This document shows positions 12,842-19,105 of a DNA stretch of 64,000 nt, piece by piece. The notes under the pieces were generated by a model that worked only from the letters and a program-made list of their open reading frames with translations, was not told the DNA's origin and did no database searches. The position numbers and the translations under genes were made by a program. Source of the stretch: a virus; IMG/VR virus record IMGVR_UViG_3300020187_000015, positions 1 through 64,000 of that record, one strand, 5' to 3'. The stretch's first letter is position 1. Each line of letters begins with the position of its first letter.

Positions 12842-13015
12842 TCATGCATTGTCTGGAGTGATTGTCAAACTTTTTTTTGAATTCTTTTTCAGCCACAATG
12901 TTCTAACTACCAACGGATTATCTCCGCACGATGGCAACATTCGTTTAAATGTCTCCCAACTCGGCTTTGGAGAGCCTAAAGATTCCCATGATTTTATTCT
13001 TTCTTTTGTATCCAT
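12842..13015 (-). CDS. Hypothetical protein, 57 aa
   Basis: MDTKERIKSWESLGSPKPSW is followed by ETFKRMLPSCGDNPLVVRTL and a basic tail. The compact W..LG.P...WE.F pattern looks like a small DNA- or protein-binding helix pair; unassigned. The stop TGA is at 12842. Confidence 0.6.
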   Translation of the reverse strand: MDTKERIKSWESLGSPKPSWETFKRMLPSCGDNPLVVRTLWLKKNSKKSLTITPDNA

Positions 13016-13073
13016 GAGCGTATGTCAAATGTTTTCTTTATGTTTTTGGGTTGGTTGGTTGGTTGGTGTTAAG

Positions 13074-13247
13074 TTAAATGATCTGGAACTCGGTGCAGTC
13101 GAGCCACCAAGGACTCATGATAAAAACATCACCATTCTCATCGACAAGTTCGCCGTCTTTGATGGTGACGTGAGACCCTTCCTCCCAATCTGGAAGGCGG
13201 ATCCTTTTTTCTTCACGCATAGCGGAGTGGGCTTCGTGTATATTCAT
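13074..13247 (-). CDS. DUF2829/Tad2-like candidate, 57 aa
   Basis: MNIHEAHSAMREEKRIRLPD, then W at residue 21, VTIKDGELVDENGD in the middle and SPWWLDCTEFQII at the end. The order 'EA..A....K.IR...W', a short beta hairpin with polar turn, then a terminal W..D strand resembles the DUF2829 fold, to which the Thoeris antagonist Tad2 belongs. It is shorter than typical DUF2829 proteins (about 80 aa), so the assignment is tentative. It lies in an operon of other mini-genes, as anti-defence genes often do. Confidence 0.45.
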   Translation of the reverse strand: MNIHEAHSAMREEKRIRLPDWEEGSHVTIKDGELVDENGDVFIMSPWWLDCTEFQII

Positions 13248-13251
13248 TTTA

Positions 13252-13458
13252 TTATTGGTTGGCTATACGTAGAAATTCGGAGGCTAGATCTTCGATCAGA
13301 TCCCAGATGCCGTGTGGCTCCCACTCTTCAAATGGTTCCCACCTGTTGTCTCGGATGAAGTCCGTCACGTCTTGCTCGTCTAGCTCGTCAAAGTTCGATG
13401 GTAGCTCATCGGTTAGGTAGAATTTTGATGCGGTTATGTATGCTTCTGTTTTATTCAT
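13252..13458 (-). CDS. Hypothetical acidic protein, 68 aa
   Basis: Acidic and aromatic: SKFYLTDELPSNFDELDEQD, then FIRDNRWEPFEEWEPHGIWD and a C-terminal helix. It is 4 nt upstream of the 57-aa gene in the same operon. No domain is recognised; DNA-mimic behaviour would fit the charge, but this is only inference. Confidence 0.6.
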   Translation of the reverse strand: MNKTEAYITASKFYLTDELPSNFDELDEQDVTDFIRDNRWEPFEEWEPHGIWDLIEDLASEFLRIANQ

Positions 13459-13473
13459 AATGTTTTGGTTTGG

Positions 13474-13938
13474 TTATCGTAGGATCATTACTCCATTTCC
13501 TTCACATTTGCATTCGTAGTTAGGTTCGTCAAGCTCTTGGCAATCCTCGCACTCTTTTATTTCAAAGTCTGTTTCGTTGCCATCTTCATATTCACCTGCA
13601 AACATATATCCCTCGTCTTGGTATTCGGCTTTGACTTTAAAGCCGCGCTTAACCAATTCATCGAAGATAGGAGTGATAGGACTCCAAGCAGTAGCAAAAG
13701 TTAAATTGAGGTTTATGTCGTCTTCATATTCCACAAACATATCAGTCACATCCCACTTACTGCCCCAATTCGTTATATTCCAACAATACCAATTATCTTC
13801 TTCGGCTGCAGGTCTTGGTATAATAGCGTTGCATAAGCTGTTGTTGTTTTCAATAGCTCTCGAAACCAGAGCGCTGAACTCTTTGATTTGTTCTTTAGAT
13901 CCTTCTACGTTTAATGTTGTGTGACACCAGTTTGGCAT
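13474..13938 (-). CDS. DUF1281/YubB ferredoxin-like protein
   Basis: 154 aa. It starts MPNWCHTTLNVEGSKEQIKE and has NWYCWNITNWGSKWDV at about residue 50, both hallmarks of the DUF1281 (YubB) ferredoxin-like family of phages and plasmids. The C-terminus adds a cysteine cluster (CEDCQELDEPNYECKC), probably a small zinc-binding tail. The role of the family is unknown. The leader is A-rich with AAGGAAAA, one of the few SD-like stretches here. Confidence 0.8.
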   Translation of the reverse strand: MPNWCHTTLNVEGSKEQIKEFSALVSRAIENNNSLCNAIIPRPAAEEDNWYCWNITNWGSKWDVTDMFVEYEDDINLNLTFATAWSPITPIFDELVKRGFKVKAEYQDEGYMFAGEYEDGNETDFEIKECEDCQELDEPNYECKCEGNGVMILR

Positions 13939-14003
13939 AATATTTTCCTTTTTGTATTTTTGATTAGTTTTATTGTGGGTTAAGACTGAAACATAGATAA
14001 TTA

Positions 14004-14417
14004 TTATGCTATGTCAACAGTTTTCTTTGAAACTCTTACAATTAATGTAATTCTGTGACATCGCCCTTCGCTCCAGTCATGAATCTCTCCACCCCTTACG
14101 GCAAAGACATGACCTCTAACGAAAACGAGAAATACTCCCCTAGATGGGATAAGGGGTTTAAGGCTTCTAATGGTCTTAGCCTTATTCATCTTATGATCCC
14201 ATACATCAGTGCAAACAAAACCCTTTGATTTAATTGCTGGGAAAGTTATTCTATATGTATTGGTTCGTCCTCGGAAACGTCTCCCAAATTTCTTAGCAAG
14301 GTTCCATGCATCCTTATACTGAATGCCGCAAACGACCGCTATAGCTTTAACGGCGCAGTCATTGGTTTCGTTGATTTTTTCAGATTGTGTTTTTAGGTGT
14401 TGGTATAACTTGGTCAT
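14004..14417 (-). CDS. Papain-like cysteine-peptidase-fold candidate
   Basis: 137 aa from the start MTKLYQHLKTQSEKINETND at 14417, which is fixed by a leaderless promoter. Order of motifs: NDCAVKAIAVVCG (candidate nucleophile Cys, about residue 20), YKDAWNLAKKFGRRFRGRTN, then GVFLVFVRGHVFAVRGGEIH with a His, and DW (Asp). The Cys-His-Asp order is that of papain-like/C39-like folds seen in many phage proteins. Substrate unknown; it could also be a non-catalytic member. Confidence 0.6.
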   Translation of the reverse strand: MTKLYQHLKTQSEKINETNDCAVKAIAVVCGIQYKDAWNLAKKFGRRFRGRTNTYRITFPAIKSKGFVCTDVWDHKMNKAKTIRSLKPLIPSRGVFLVFVRGHVFAVRGGEIHDWSEGRCHRITLIVRVSKKTVDIA

Positions 14418-14424
14418 GGTTACA

Positions 14425-14452
14425 AGTATGCATACCATGATTCCTTTGTCAA
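14425..14452 (-). promoter_or_regulatory. Promoter of a leaderless gene
   Basis: TTGACA, 16 bp, CATACT on the minus strand, 7 nt before the ATG at 14417. Upstream of the -35 are three TTTAAAAAAA-type tracts, UP-element-like. Confidence 0.8.
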
Positions 14453-14489
14453 TTCTTTTTTAAATTTTTTTAAATTTTTTTAAATCATG

Positions 14490-14554
14490 CTTTTTGTATT
14501 GACCCCTACGGAAAACTATACTTTTTGTATTAAACCCCTATGAAAAGTAGACCC
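14490..14554 (-). repeat. 33-bp repeat, copies A and B
   Basis: Copy A (14490-14516, partial) and copy B (14521-14554) share CTTTTTGTATT followed by ACCCCTA; copy B continues with TGAAAAGTAGACC, shared with copy C at 14678-14709. They flank the ten-unit array. A short dyad, ACCCT-TAT-AGGGT, follows copy B. Confidence 0.8.
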
Positions 14555-14570
14555 TTATAGGGTAAACACC

Positions 14571-14670
14571 CTATTATTTGTCTTTATTTCGGTTTATTTG
14601 GCGTTATTTCAGACTATTTGGCGTTATTTCGGGTTATTTCAGACTATTTGGCGTTATTTCGCGCTATTTT
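14571..14670. repeat. Phased TATTT array, ten consecutive decamers
   Basis: Ten consecutive 10-bp units of the form NNNNTATTTS (the last ends in T). The variable tetramers are ctat, tctt, ggtt, gcgt, agac, gcgt, gggt, agac, gcgt, gcgc, so some larger units repeat. There is no coding potential. It lies about 120 bp upstream of the promoter at 14425-14452. Confidence 0.95.
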
Positions 14671-14677
14671 CGCTTGA

Positions 14678-14709
14678 CTTTTTGTATTTACCCCTATGAA
14701 AAGTAGACC
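14678..14709 (-). repeat. 33-bp repeat, copy C
   Basis: CTTTTTGTATTTACCCCTAT then GAAAAGTAGACC, almost identical to copy B on the other side of the array. It starts directly after the stop of the SemiSWEET-like gene. Confidence 0.8.
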
Positions 14710-14710
14710 A

Positions 14711-15022
14711 TTAATCTACGCTAATATTCCTAACTACCTTAGTTACAGCGACTTGTCGATTTTTGTATTTATGGTAGCAAAATATCATTGCGGCTGATGC
14801 AATTCCGCTTAAAATAAAGTTGACTTGAAGCCATAAATCTAATCCTACCTTTAATAGGGTATAAGTCAGTGCGCATACATATCCTAGCAGACATATATAA
14901 TATACGCTAACACTCACGTTGTCAACGTCTTTTGTAATAATAGTCTTGACTATTTGCGGTATAAAACACAGCGCAAAGCAAGCTGCATAAATTAATCCTA
15001 GTGTGTTTGTTATCAGTTCCAT
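14711..15022 (-). CDS. SemiSWEET-like PQ-loop membrane protein
   Basis: 103 aa with three predicted membrane helices (about residues 4-22, 39-58, 66-84). The PQ-loop motif CFIPQIVKTIITKDVDNVS lies at the end of the first helix, followed by VSVYYICLLGYVCALTYTLL. One triple-helix bundle of about 100 aa is the size of bacterial SemiSWEET sugar transporters, which work as dimers in the inner membrane. It is unusual in a phage and may alter sugar flux during infection (inference). No promoter is obvious upstream; 15023-15254 is AT-rich without a supported gene. Confidence 0.7.
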   Translation of the reverse strand: MELITNTLGLIYAACFALCFIPQIVKTIITKDVDNVSVSVYYICLLGYVCALTYTLLKVGLDLWLQVNFILSGIASAAMIFCYHKYKNRQVAVTKVVRNISVD

Positions 15023-15254
15023 AAATTTTAAAAAATTTTTTAAAAAAAATGCTGCTCGGCGTGAATATAAGCTGGCGAACCCCCAATCAATAATCCTTAA
15101 CTTATTAATCCCTTATTTGTTTACTAATCAGCCTCTTACGCAATTCTCTATTTATTATAACTCCTATACCTATTCTATTACTTCTCTCTTACTCTCTATT
15201 GTTATTGATTACTAAGGAAGAATCTATTTATATATATAATTACCATTATATGTA

Positions 15255-15443
15255 TCAATTATATATATTCCTTCTTTCCTTTGTTTTATTCACTATATGT
15301 GTTATTAGCATTGTCGAATCCATAGTCAAGCCTATTAAGGTTTGGGTTATCCTTATTACTCCTGCAACTACAAAAAATACTGGAGTTGCAAGGAAGCCTA
15401 TAATGTAAGCCAAGACAATTGCGGTATCATCATTAATGTTCAT
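15255..15443 (-). CDS. Small membrane protein, 62 aa
   Basis: Two hydrophobic segments (about residues 7-27, IVLAYIIGFLATPVFFVVAG, and 29-50) with a charged end TKERRNIYN. It lies with other membrane genes near the lysis cassette, so a holin or antiholin role is possible but not shown. Confidence 0.5.
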   Translation of the reverse strand: MNINDDTAIVLAYIIGFLATPVFFVVAGVIRITQTLIGLTMDSTMLITHIVNKTKERRNIYN

Positions 15444-15448
15444 TATAT

Positions 15449-15727
15449 TTAGAAATTTACAACAACGTTTACATCAGACTTTTTGGAAGCACAAAACTCT
15501 CCATATTCTTCAAAATCATTAGCTAGATTATATAGGTTATCATACATAGTATCATTACTCAAACCCTTATAGGGAGTAAAGATATTCTTCTCTATGAAAT
15601 TAAGCTGCTCATCTTTTTCCATAGCATTCCAATTATCTGGGATTCTTTTATTTAAAAATTGACCAGATGCAAGCCATAAGGCGCGGAATATCATCTCATC
15701 TGTTTTAATGTATTTTGTTTTTTGCAT
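15449..15727 (-). CDS. Hypothetical protein, 92 aa
   Basis: MQKTKYIKTDEMIFRALWLA, then RIPDNWNAMEKDEQLNFIEK, YKGLSNDTMYDNLYNLANDF. Helical, soluble. It overlaps the 145-aa gene end by 23 nt. Not recognised. Confidence 0.55.
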   Translation of the reverse strand: MQKTKYIKTDEMIFRALWLASGQFLNKRIPDNWNAMEKDEQLNFIEKNIFTPYKGLSNDTMYDNLYNLANDFEEYGEFCASKKSDVNVVVNF

Positions 15728-16142
15728 AATTATTTAGTATGTTAATGAATAAGTCGCGTTCATCTGTTACGGACATATCTTTATTATATTTGGGGTTTTG
15801 TCTTAGGTATCCAATCAGCCCCGATTTGTATAATAAGTCCCAATCGAGATCGCGTAAAGCATTTTCTTCTGAATGGATAAACAAATCTTCTTTAGGCTCA
15901 CTCATACTCTCGAAAACCAACCGCTTCTTTTCTGGGTTTTTAATGTCAATATAGTCTTCCATAAAGAAGCCATCAACAACATCAAGATCAGAGATATTTT
16001 TTATTGACTTTGATTGCTCTTTAGTTATTAGACCATCACTAATAACTTTCTTCACTAATTCAGATAGTTTAAATGACACTATCGAAGTTTGCGAGACCTC
16101 CCAAGATGCCCTGCTCTCCATATAATAGATCTTGTCTTTCAT
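15705..16142 (-). CDS. Hypothetical protein, 145 aa
   Basis: Soluble, charged protein (SRASWEVSQTSIVSFKLSEL, then GFFMEDYIDIKNPEKKRLVF and a C-terminal helix). No domain is recognised. Same direction as the lysis genes; its start lies 9 nt from the end of the endolysin gene. Confidence 0.55.
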   Translation of the reverse strand: MKDKIYYMESRASWEVSQTSIVSFKLSELVKKVISDGLITKEQSKSIKNISDLDVVDGFFMEDYIDIKNPEKKRLVFESMSEPKEDLFIHSEENALRDLDWDLLYKSGLIGYLRQNPKYNKDMSVTDERDLFINILNNYAKNKIH

Positions 16143-16150
16143 AATTTTAG

Positions 16151-16621
16151 TTATAGATGTTTAGAGACCTTTGTCCAGTAAATTTCTAAGTTTTTTTGTT
16201 TTCGGTCATCTCTTGGGTTATTTACACGTTTCCAAGCCGAACCTCCACCATTCCATATAAAAGAAAAGTGTTTTGCAGTTATAGTCTCACCGCCATTCTC
16301 TATATATTTGCCATAATGGTGAAAAATTCCCATTGCAATATCGTGAGAGATAATACGATCTTTCATTTGATCGTGAGTAAAGCTTGTGCCATAGATGCGA
16401 TTATAGTCAGCCAACATGATTGGGCGAATTTGTAAACAACCTAAAGCTTTTTCGCTTTCGTTATAAGCAATCTCGTTTCCGTTAGACTCGACCTTTTCCA
16501 ATGCAAGGATGAGATCGGTCATGGTCGCACCTTGCGCCCTATTCGAGATGAGGGCAATGAAAAGAAATAGGACGAGAACGATAACGACGTAGTGTATTTC
16601 AGTTAATTTATTCATATACAT
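16151..16621 (-). CDS. Signal-anchored lysozyme/transglycosylase-like endolysin
   Basis: 156 aa. Residues 8-28 (YVVIVLVLFLFIALISNRAQ) form an N-terminal signal anchor. After it, LILALEKVESNGNEIAY holds a catalytic Glu in the E-S-x-G context of SLT-type lytic transglycosylases, followed by GCLQIRPIMLADYNRIYG and a C-terminal SFIWNGGGSAWKRV. The substrate would be peptidoglycan. The membrane anchor suggests a SAR-type endolysin released by membrane depolarisation. Its ATG overlaps the stop of the upstream gene as TAATG. Confidence 0.75.
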   Translation of the reverse strand: MYMNKLTEIHYVVIVLVLFLFIALISNRAQGATMTDLILALEKVESNGNEIAYNESEKALGCLQIRPIMLADYNRIYGTSFTHDQMKDRIISHDIAMGIFHHYGKYIENGGETITAKHFSFIWNGGGSAWKRVNNPRDDRKQKNLEIYWTKVSKHL

Positions 16622-16908
16622 TATTTAGACAAAGATACTGGATTTGCAGGAGGCTCACCAACTAGAACCTTCATAGAATCATCCTTGACTTCTAGAGTAT
16701 AGATTACTTCGTCGTCTAGGTTAGCCTGTGGGCAGCGACAGCAGCAACAACATGATTGTGTCTCAACTAACATATCAGATGATGATGCTGATAGTGATGT
16801 TGAGATCATCATCCACACAATAGCCATTAGCCCTGCGAAAATTACAGCACCCGCTATCCAATAAATTATATCTAGGAAGATGTCTGATTTTGGTTTGTTC
16901 TTTTTCAT
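16621..16908 (-). CDS. Membrane protein with Cys cluster, lysis cassette
   Basis: 95 aa. One N-terminal membrane helix (about residues 12-33, IIYWIAGAVIFAGLMAIVWM), then Ser-rich ETQSCCCCCRCPQANLDDE: six Cys within seven residues. The C-terminal half is polar (YTLEVKDDSMKVLVGEPPAN). It lies between a holin-like peptide and the endolysin with overlaps on both sides, so it may be a spanin-type or holin-regulating protein. The cysteine run could be acylated, metal-bound or disulphide-linked. Confidence 0.65.
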   Translation of the reverse strand: MKKNKPKSDIFLDIIYWIAGAVIFAGLMAIVWMMISTSLSASSSDMLVETQSCCCCCRCPQANLDDEVIYTLEVKDDSMKVLVGEPPANPVSLSK

Positions 16909-17027
16909 ATTTGAGTTAATTTAAAGATAGCTGACGCGATAGACCCTATGAGACCAAAGATTATGACCCCAAAAATAAAATACAGCATCATTAATAATGC
17001 TTCTTGTGCTTTTCCTTTCTGTTCCAT
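16905..17027 (-). CDS. Holin-like mini membrane protein, 40 aa
   Basis: MEQKGKAQEALLMMLYFIFG continues VIIFGLIGSIASAIFKLTQI. One membrane helix (about residues 11-34) with a charged N-terminus. The ATGA overlap with the Cys-cluster gene makes it the first gene of the lysis cassette. Size and form suit a pinholin or class III holin. A 64-aa frame across the same DNA is less likely (see rejected). Confidence 0.55.
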   Translation of the reverse strand: MEQKGKAQEALLMMLYFIFGVIIFGLIGSIASAIFKLTQI

Positions 17028-17096
17028 TTAATGAGTTGTTAGTAGATACCCAAGGCTTATTTGATTTCTTGCTGTGTCTGTTGCCTTCCGCAATTG

Positions 17097-17111
17097 TTTC
17101 CATTTTGGAAA
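17097..17111. promoter_or_regulatory. Operator-like dyad TTTCCA-TTT-TGGAAA
   Basis: Perfect 6-bp arms around TTT. A second copy with G/C ends lies at 17176-17190. Both are in the leader of the lysis cassette and each is followed on the plus strand by TTGATATG within 10 nt. Confidence 0.6.
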
Positions 17112-17175
17112 GCATTGAATTGATATGTTTATAGAATTAGAAAATGTAAACATAATGTATTAGTTTATGTGGGTT

Positions 17176-17190
17176 GTTCCATTTTGGAAC
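17176..17190. promoter_or_regulatory. Operator-like dyad GTTCCA-TTT-TGGAAC
   Basis: Perfect inverted repeat about 14 bp downstream of the -10 of the promoter at 17204-17232 (minus strand). It could be a repressor site or a 5' hairpin delaying lysis gene expression. Confidence 0.6.
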
Positions 17191-17203
17191 AGTTGATATG
17201 CGC

Positions 17204-17232
17204 CATACTAGTTATAAACAATAAGGAGTCAA
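17204..17232 (-). promoter_or_regulatory. Promoter of the lysis cassette
   Basis: TTGACT, 17 bp, AGTATG (TAGTAT with 16 bp) on the minus strand, leaving a leader of about 165 nt that contains both dyads. Confidence 0.5.
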
Positions 17233-17239
17233 GCAAATA

Positions 17240-17785
17240 CTAAATTGATGTTTCGATAATTTTTTCTACTGAGTAATCATACCAATGAGGTTTGTTGGCT
17301 TTCCAGTTTGCTAGATGTGCCTTGTCAATCTTGTAGTATAGTCGATACTGTGTGACAGGATGAAGATCGCCAAAATTCTCCACATTACGACATTCTGAGT
17401 CTTCTGATATGGCGATGGCAAAATCTTCTTGCTTTCCATCTGGGATATAATCAATCAAAGAAAACAGTTTGGTAATAGCGGCTTCGCAGAAGTGAGTCTT
17501 TTCATAACGTCTTGTATATTCTCTAGCTAATGATATACCGTGATGACATAACCACTCGAAATTTCCTTTGGTATTACCCGCCCAAATAGAACTAGGGTGA
17601 TGATGATAGCCGCCCTTAACTGGTGTGCCTTTCTTAGTCAGTGGCAATAAATGGGTCGGAGTCTCATGTCGGATGACGGCACAGGATAGGCATTGCATGA
17701 TTTCTGTAACCATTTTGACACAATGTTTATCGTTGTGCCATTTTGCGGCGACTTCGTGATCTGTTGATAAAGCAAATATATTCAT
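17240..17785 (-). CDS. Conserved phage protein with DKHxVKM motif, 181 aa
   Basis: It starts MNIFALSTDHEVAAKWHNDK and continues HCVKMVTEIMQCLSCAV, then HHHPSSIWAGNTKGNFEWLC with EYTRRYEKTH, and ends with QYRLYYKIDKAHLANWKANK. This pattern belongs to a widespread phage family with conserved His/Asp/Lys residues; I know of no verified function. The charged conserved residues suggest an enzyme acting on nucleotides or DNA (inference). It has no clear promoter of its own and lies 1 nt past the 79-aa gene. Confidence 0.7.
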   Translation of the reverse strand: MNIFALSTDHEVAAKWHNDKHCVKMVTEIMQCLSCAVIRHETPTHLLPLTKKGTPVKGGYHHHPSSIWAGNTKGNFEWLCHHGISLAREYTRRYEKTHFCEAAITKLFSLIDYIPDGKQEDFAIAISEDSECRNVENFGDLHPVTQYRLYYKIDKAHLANWKANKPHWYDYSVEKIIETSI

Positions 17786-17786
17786 T

Positions 17787-18026
17787 CTAATAGGTGTTGT
17801 AGAGTAGTAACTTGTTCAGTATGATTGATTCGGCGTATTTCATGAGATGGTCTTCTTCAAGGTCTACCATTTTAGTAAACTTCCAATCTGGATGAATGCC
17901 TTGAGCCAACACTTCTTTCATTGACTCTTCGCTGTATATAACGTCATACGATTCGACTGACTTGCCATCGCACGTAAGAACGTAGTCTTTTTCACTTATT
18001 GTTACTGGCAAATATACTGTCTTCAT
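17787..18026 (-). CDS. Hypothetical protein, 79 aa
   Basis: MKTVYLPVTISEKDYVLTCD, then acidic EEDHLMKYAESIILNKLLLY. Alpha/beta, soluble. It is in an operon with the 181-aa gene. Not recognised. Confidence 0.55.
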   Translation of the reverse strand: MKTVYLPVTISEKDYVLTCDGKSVESYDVIYSEESMKEVLAQGIHPDWKFTKMVDLEEDHLMKYAESIILNKLLLYNTY

Positions 18027-18149
18027 AATTTAGTTTCCTTGATATTATCGTTATGCAGTGTAGGATGCTGCGCCCCATATCTTTTAATAGCTCAACTCTG
18101 ATTTAATTCCTTGAGCAAGTCAAGCGTTTCTTTCTTATGTTTGACATTC

Positions 18150-18968
18150 TTAATCATCATCATATTCAGTAGCATCGCCATCTGTATAAACCCCATAATA
18201 AGGTTTGGTAATCTCAGAATCATCTTCAATCTCAATCTCTTGGATAATTTCATACATAGATACCCGAAGCTTTTGGCAAGAACAATCCTCTGGAACACTT
18301 ACTGCATCAGCAGGATTAAAGCGAACCATCAGAAGTTTGCCACCTGCTGCCCAAGACTTAGCGTATTCAAACGAACCAACGTGAAGACCGTGAGAACATC
18401 CGTTGCTACGGTTATCATCAACACATCGGCGCATGACTTCAATGGTATCACCAACACGGTTCATGATTTGACCTCGATCATTTACCTCACCCTGTAGCAC
18501 AGTTGTTTGGGTGTTGCCAGACTTTGACCAGCCATCATCAGCCACACCCTTGTAGGCGATAACATAGCCTTCATCATCAATTGGAAGAGATTTGTAGGAT
18601 AGGAAGTCATACAGCTCATCAACAGATGACTTGCTTGGGTTGTCTAGCAAATTTTTAATAAACTTAATAAAAGGTGCAGACGTTGACATTCCAGACTCAA
18701 GCAGTTCAAGAAGCTTATCAACAACAGCACCATGTAGACGCTCAGAATGATAGTAAACTGCACCATCTATAACAGATAGCACACCATCAGAAAACTCTTT
18801 GATAGAGGTCTTGATGTCTAGATAATTGATTGCGGTTTCAAAGTCTCCATTTAACAACGCCTTCTTGAATGGCGCGAAGTTAGGTTGACTTGCTGACAGT
18901 GTGTAAGGCTTACCCTCGTAAATGAGAGATGCACTTGTTTCGCTAATAATGTATGGGATGTTTTTCAT
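18150..18968 (-). CDS. rIIB: rIIB-like protein
   Basis: 272 aa. An N-terminal region (IYEGKPYTLSASQPNFAPFK, then ALLNGDFETAINYLDIKTSI) followed by VDELYDFLSYKSLPIDDEGYV with AYKGV, and a C-terminal VGDTIEVMRRCVDDNRSNGC with H-G-LHVGSFEYAKSW. This C-terminal part is the hallmark of rIIB and related proteins. With rIIA it forms a membrane-associated complex involved in lysis timing and exclusion in T4-like phages. It lies directly downstream of rIIA, in the usual order. A 23-aa frame overlaps its stop but is not supported. Confidence 0.85.
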   Translation of the reverse strand: MKNIPYIISETSASLIYEGKPYTLSASQPNFAPFKKALLNGDFETAINYLDIKTSIKEFSDGVLSVIDGAVYYHSERLHGAVVDKLLELLESGMSTSAPFIKFIKNLLDNPSKSSVDELYDFLSYKSLPIDDEGYVIAYKGVADDGWSKSGNTQTTVLQGEVNDRGQIMNRVGDTIEVMRRCVDDNRSNGCSHGLHVGSFEYAKSWAAGGKLLMVRFNPADAVSVPEDCSCQKLRVSMYEIIQEIEIEDDSEITKPYYGVYTDGDATEYDDD

Positions 18969-19053
18969 ATTTGTTTATATTTTAGTTATACTTGATTCTT
19001 CATTATATGGTAATCTAACAATGCTGATTGTCAAATGTATTTTTTATTTTTTT

Positions 19054-19094
19054 AAAAAATTGCATCCCCATGAGTTACCAAGCCCATGAGGATG
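19054..19094 (-). terminator. Rho-independent terminator
   Basis: CATCCTCATG pairs with CATGGGGATG (one G-U) on the minus strand, followed by CAATTTTTT. It lies 12 nt past the stop of rIIA; rIIB has a TTGACA-containing region of its own. Confidence 0.75.
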
Positions 19095-19105
19095 TCTTTA
19101 TGATA

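Noticed and set aside
12849-13358. Plus-strand 169-aa ORF
   Set aside because: It covers three tightly packed minus mini-genes with consistent starts and stops, and the plus frame shows no recognisable domain.
14571-14670. CRISPR-like array
   Set aside because: The repeat is a 10-bp unit with only 4 variable bases, far too short for repeat-spacer structure, and no cas gene is present.
15003-15240. AT-rich plus-strand ORFs near 15 kb
   Set aside because: Low-complexity Tyr/Leu/Ile products, opposite to all neighbours, without promoter or SD.
16921-17115. 64-aa ORF over the lysis leader
   Set aside because: It overlaps the 40-aa membrane peptide in another frame, includes a dyad as codons, and has no clear start or family. 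The 40-aa frame has an ATGA overlap with the next gene and a membrane helix.
17240-17785. Pyrimidine-dimer glycosylase (DenV-like)
   Set aside because: The DKHCVKM start looks slightly similar, but the rest does not match T4 endonuclease V; no function is assigned.
18092-18163. 23-aa micro-ORF overlapping the rIIB stop
   Set aside because: It starts in the GATGATGAT repeat of rIIB, and the rest is too short and basic without further support.
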